Source of the DNA: Dissophora ornata
Taxonomy: Eukaryota > Mortierellomycota > Mortierellomycetes > Mortierellales > Mortierellaceae
Assembly: GCA_025201705.1 (NCBI GenBank)
Contig: MU616679.1
Span: forward strand, 1-57,486
Direction of reading: 5' to 3'
DNA length: 57,486 bases
Shown: positions 53,506-57,486 of the stretch, piece by piece
How positions within the stretch are numbered: position 1 is the stretch's first letter
Layout: each line of letters opens with the position of its first letter
Notes under the pieces: generated by a model
What the model saw: the letters and a program-made list of their open reading frames with translations, nothing else
The model's database searches: none
What the model was told of the DNA's origin: nothing
Translations under genes and position numbers: made by a program

Positions 53506-55266
53506 TTATAGCATCACCAATCCAACCTTTTCACTTCCGACCTCTCTACACCTCCAGTTATACAAATAAAAGTGAAGGTATCCGTCGCCAGGACCGAACT
53601 TCAGGTCCTCCGTGAACAATGCATTATCCAGCAAGTTCAGTGCGTTGAAGACATCGAAATCGTTGCCGCGAGCCAGGACCAATGCGTCTTGCATCAATGG
53701 AACCAAACGCTCCTTGATGGCGCTGTCTCGCGCCGTCTTGCGCTCGCCCTCATCTGTGATCTTGCTGAGTTCCTCATCTGGCGTCTGAACTGCATAGTAA
53801 AACGAGTAGGCGGCGTTTAAAGTCGAGTGTGTAGGATTATTAATAACAGTCGAGGGTAATGAGTAAAATGAGAAAAAGTCTGTGATCTCCTTTGTCTCTG
53901 GGTTCTAGAAACCAATATTTTTGATGAAAGTGTCAGAATAATGATACACACCAACGACATGTGACCTTTTCTTGCCGATATGAACTCTTACCTCGATGAC
54001 ATATCCCCAAACGACTCCTGGGCGGCTAATAAGCCAATGGCGAACATCAACCTCCTCAAAATGAGGTGCCAAATCGAAATGCGACATGTACTTATTCATC
54101 AAAGTCGCGACTGCCTTGACATCCTTCTCCTCCATAGCTCTCAACCCTGGTGTGCTGGTCTCTGTGTTCAGCTTATAGAGCTTGATGAGTCGGGCCATAG
54201 TCATGTTACGTCCCAGGTGTGAGAATCCAGTCTCGACAAGCTTCTTGGGGTTGAGTGAACGATGGAAGTAACGGCAGGTTGCCATGGGCTTTGGAAGAAC
54301 GACCCCAGCAGTGTAGACAGCCTGGAAGATGCCCTCGAGATGAGTTCTGCGTGTGACCTCTTTGATCAGGACAGGTGCCAGACGCTTACTACGCAGCTTC
54401 TTGTGTACACACAAAAAGTTGATCTCGACCATGCGCTTAACACTATTTGATAAGGACGGTAGAATGCACGTAATGTGTTAGGAGATCGTACAGAGAACAT
54501 TCCGGAATGAAGCAAAATAAAAATAAATAAAAATATCTCTTACGTGGTATGAACGCGAACATCCTGAGGAATACCGCTGATGAACGCCACTAGTTTCTTG
54601 TTGGATGCTACACGGACTCCAATGTGCCACGATCTTTTCCATCCTGGAGGCAACAGTGCCCACTTCAAAAACTCTGCCGAGTAATCAAAGCGGAACATGG
54701 CGTCATCATCCTCGACGTAGTTGAGCGTCAAGAGCTCGTAGAGCTCCTTGATCTCCTTATCATCCTCCACGTTGACCAATGTCCACTCAAACTCCTTGGG
54801 CAGCGGATATGGGGTGGCGCGGACTTGATCCAAAGGCACATCGGCTTCAATTGGCCCATCCTCCTCGACGACTTCGTCTATTAAACCAGATGAGGGTCCG
54901 GTCAGAACCGATGTCCTGAAAAGGGGCGCTTCCACAGCTTGCTGCCACATCATATGCAGGATTTAGTGGCAAACATGGGAACAATAAAGAAACGGTACCG
55001 TGCTTGACGACGGGTTGTGTCTTCCAGAACTTGTGCTCTTCCATTGACTTTGGTTCCTTTCCTGATGAAGATCCGCCTGCCGCATCTCCAGCTCCGAGCG
55101 CCATCTGCTGAAGCAATGCGCGGAGTTTCTCCTGGACATCAGCGGGTGCGTTCATCAGCTGCTGCTCGAAACGTGCTGCAGTAAGGGCGGAGCTGCTGCT
55201 ATCGTCCTGGTTGGTGCGGGCGACGTTCTTGCCCTTGGTATCTTGGCTATCTCCGGTTTCTGACAT
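53506..55266 (-). CDS. NMT1: Glycylpeptide N-tetradecanoyltransferase (N-myristoyltransferase)
   Basis: Exons 55266-54999, 54877-54544, 54442-53992 and 53904-53506 give 483 residues. The fold is covered end to end: [130 protein letters not shown] and [17 protein letters not shown]. It transfers myristate from myristoyl-CoA to N-terminal Gly of cytosolic proteins; the C-terminal carboxylate after VGLVML is the expected catalytic base. A fungus-specific insertion between [14 protein letters not shown] and [10 protein letters not shown] ([19 protein letters not shown]) lengthens the C-terminal half. Exon 2 begins at an acceptor (TTTAATAG) that gives [16 protein letters not shown], in register with human NMT1. 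Confidence 0.95.
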
Positions 55267-55460
55267 TGTGGGATGAAAGCGTGTGATTTGTGTGTGAAAA
55301 AGATCAGAATGGTGGGAAGTAGATGAAAGTTCCAACGTGGCAAAACGAAAATGAGATCCCCTGGCGATGTAGTTAGCCACATGTAAATGAAACGTCACAA
55401 GAAAGGATGGGCACATCTCAATGGTGTCCTAAATCACGGACTGTTTACTTAAGGCAGCTG

Positions 55461-57486
55461 TCAAACGCTCTTTTCTTCTTTATTCAGAGCATCTTCTAGC
55501 TTTGCCACGACATCCTTGAGATCCTTCAGCGTGCACTGTCGCTTCTCAGGGCCGTCCACAATACGGCCTAGCTTGACCCAAAGCCTCTTCAGCCTCTCAT
55601 GATTGTCTTGCAGCTCTACTGCAGTGGCTTCGTCCCGTTTCCTCTTGTCTTCGTTGTGCTTCACTTTTCTTGCTACCTCTAGCTGGCACAACAATTCTGG
55701 AGATATTATGCTCGCTGGAGGAGGTCCGATAGCCTCAAGATTATGCACTGGCATTTGCATCCGTGCCGATCCGGCGCGCTCAAAGTGAAGGATCGTGTAG
55801 CTATCGTGGATCCTTGCAACCAGGTACATGTGTTTACATGGTATCTGATGTCGGGTAAAGTCAAGGCATGTGCATGAGCGAAGAATGTCCTTCTCGCCGT
55901 CTACAGCTACGGAGTAGTCTACGTCGGGCACAGTAAAAGACTCCACAGCAAACTGTGAGAATATTTCGGTCAGAGCCAATCACACAAAGCGAGGCTAAGG
56001 AACCCTTGATCTATTGATACATACCATCCTTTCTGCGGTGCTCTTGGCTATCATGACTCTCGCTGCGGCGACATCCAATGCCATAGCTTTCCTCTTTCTC
56101 TCTAAATCATATTCAGAGAGCTCGACTGGCTGCAGACCATGGTTCACCTTGAGAAACTGAATCTGAAAGTCTCGTTCAATCTCCCCTTGCAACATGTGGA
56201 TAACAAAATCTGCTCTGATATTGCGCCTCCCTCTAAGATGGTGCGACTTGAAACCAGGATTCTAGCATATTGTTCGTGTCTACATGTTGATAGCTCTAGC
56301 ACAAATTGCGATAAAAAAATGAGGTGCTGAGGCTCAGCTTTCTTACTTGGTATTTGCGATGTTCTTACCTCTCTGGCGAAAGGCACCCACTTTTCCCTCT
56401 TCTCGCGCGTAAGCCAATTTTTCTCCATGAAAGCAACAAAGCGCTCAGCTCCCGGAAATCTGTCTTTGAAAGCCCCCCATAACTCATTCAATTGCTCTTC
56501 GGATTTGGCGGCACGAATGTCTTTGAGTGCGCGCTCCATTTGGCGCCACTCGCTTTTCTATGAGAAAGCAAGACGTGTTTAGATAATAGACCGGACATGA
56601 CTTGCCATCCAACGTAGGGGCTTTTTCTTACACTGCAGTCTTGCCTCATACGCCTTTCCCATATTTGAGCAACATGAAAGATGCAATAATAAATTATTGC
56701 TTCAGGAAAGATGGCCCGTATGGCTTCTGTTTCTATTGGCGAACAGTCCACCATGAACTTGAACACTCTAAAATGGCAGAGGTCCTTGAGCCAACGCAGC
56801 CATTTCTTCAACAGAAATCTGTTATTATTATGACGGTCGCCAGGTTAAACGAATTTTGCGCGTTACCAGGTCATAACAGTGCTCTAGCCACTTACGTCGA
56901 CTCTGTGCTGCAAGTCATGTGAGCAATGGGGATCCCTTTCTGCAATATAAGATCCTTGACGAGGATAGTGAACATTGCAGTGCCGTTTCTGACTTTTCTA
57001 GTTTTATCGGGCATCAGGGACTTGATAACCCCGTGCGTGGAGTCCATACAGGCTATCACGTCGTTTCGTTGCATAATCTACCAAACATAATTCATAGTGA
57101 GGATGACTAATATTGAGCAAAGAGAGCTCCGATATTAAATGAAATGCATGTGTGCGCATGTTGTACCTTCAGCTGAAAGCTTGTACACCAAGCAACTATG
57201 TACGACTTCACATCGCCGTCCTCCCAGATGTTTCCTTTTCCTCCTTTCATCTTGATTTCCTCGATCCAAAGGCGTACACTTGTGATAATGTTGTTATCTT
57301 TGGCTGCCTCTTTCAACCGCTGACGATACAGTAAATTCTCCACATCTTTGTATCGAATCATGAGACCAGGAGAAACGGCATCCTTTTGTTCAAGCTGAGA
57401 GCGAGAGAATATGAGTCCTTACGACACAATTGAAGTTGGTGCTATTTAAAGTGGCAATGTTAGGTGAAGGTAATAACGCTTACCGA
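55461..57486 (-). mobile_element. MULE-type transposase with SWIM zinc finger, frameshifted copy, 5' end outside window
   Basis: Minus-strand exons visible in the window: 57394-57167, 57077-56896, 56818-56632, 56557-56369, 56295-56025 and 55952-55461. They join in phase except for one lesion. MULE/DDE-type blocks are IACMDSTHGVIKS (first Asp), FKFMVDCSPIETEAIRAIFP (second Asp), YYCIFHVAQIWERR and TNNMLESW; the C-terminus has the SWIM finger CTCLDFTRHQIPCKH, then a basic coiled coil. In exon 56295-56025, the reading must shift by one base after ESW (near 56253) to continue into FKSHHLRGRRN, so the copy is probably dead. The 72-89 nt introns are ordinary for this genome. Terminal inverted repeats are not visible; at least one end lies outside. 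A domesticated gene with a sequencing error is the alternative. Confidence 0.82.

Noticed and set aside
54878..54998. Direct read-through frames upstream of NMT1 exon 2 as coding
   Set aside because: Other acceptors, including TTTTCAG, do not match the phase of exon 1. TTTAATAG gives the phase and the family-like [16 protein letters not shown].
56144..56368. Continuous ORF through the intron region of the transposase (exon 56557-56369 continuing to 56144)
   Set aside because: Reading straight through loses TNNMLESW. The donor AGAGAG|GTAAGA with acceptor GTGCTAG restores it in phase.

Overview
The window is nuclear DNA of a filamentous, early-diverging fungus. The evidence is short GT-AG introns (mostly 70-125 nt), roughly balanced base composition, pyrimidine-rich leaders, and full-length MED23 and SCAI genes, both of which yeasts lack. 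F-box/LRR genes and a multigene LRR family of the style below suggest Mucoromycota, most likely Mortierellomycotina; that placement is inference. I saw no rRNA, tRNA or CRISPR array, but could not run covariance models. 

Layout. 0-3.5 kb: member A of a four-gene LRR family. 3.5-31.2 kb: mostly single-copy genes: an SNG1/DUF3533 membrane protein (-), an F-box/LRR protein (+), a repeat-built Cys/Ser/Lys protein (+), the GTPase metal chaperone ZNG1 (-), the mitochondrial fusion factor UGO1 (-), an intron-split RnpA-like mitochondrial protein (+), SCAI in 15 exons (-), a membrane-anchored pepsin-like protease (+) and Mediator subunit MED23 (+). 31.2-36.2 kb: gene-poor, with two decayed genes and simple repeats. 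36.2-46.5 kb: family members B, C and D in tandem on the + strand. 46.8-55.3 kb: housekeeping genes again: SUA5 (+), mitochondrial ferredoxin reductase ARH1 (-), heme oxygenase (+) and N-myristoyltransferase NMT1 (-). 55.5 kb to the end: a frameshifted MULE/SWIM transposase copy (-) running off the window. 

How the genes relate. The housekeeping genes are independent, though several act in mitochondria (UGO1, RnpA-like, ARH1, the long form of SUA5), and ARH1 and heme oxygenase both touch iron/heme metabolism. The distinctive content is the four-member family: an N-terminal beta-grasp-like module on its own exon, a variable Pro/Ser linker, a coiled coil, a conserved middle domain, and about 450 residues of leucine-rich C-terminus, with no P-loop NTPase seen. 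C and D share a long near-identical tract, B lacks the N-terminal module, and the array adjoins pseudogenes. This is the pattern of a fast birth-and-death recognition-type family and is my main candidate for an undescribed system; its function is not shown by the sequence. Exon boundaries were worked out by hand from splice signals, reading phase and remembered family conservation; they should be treated as models.
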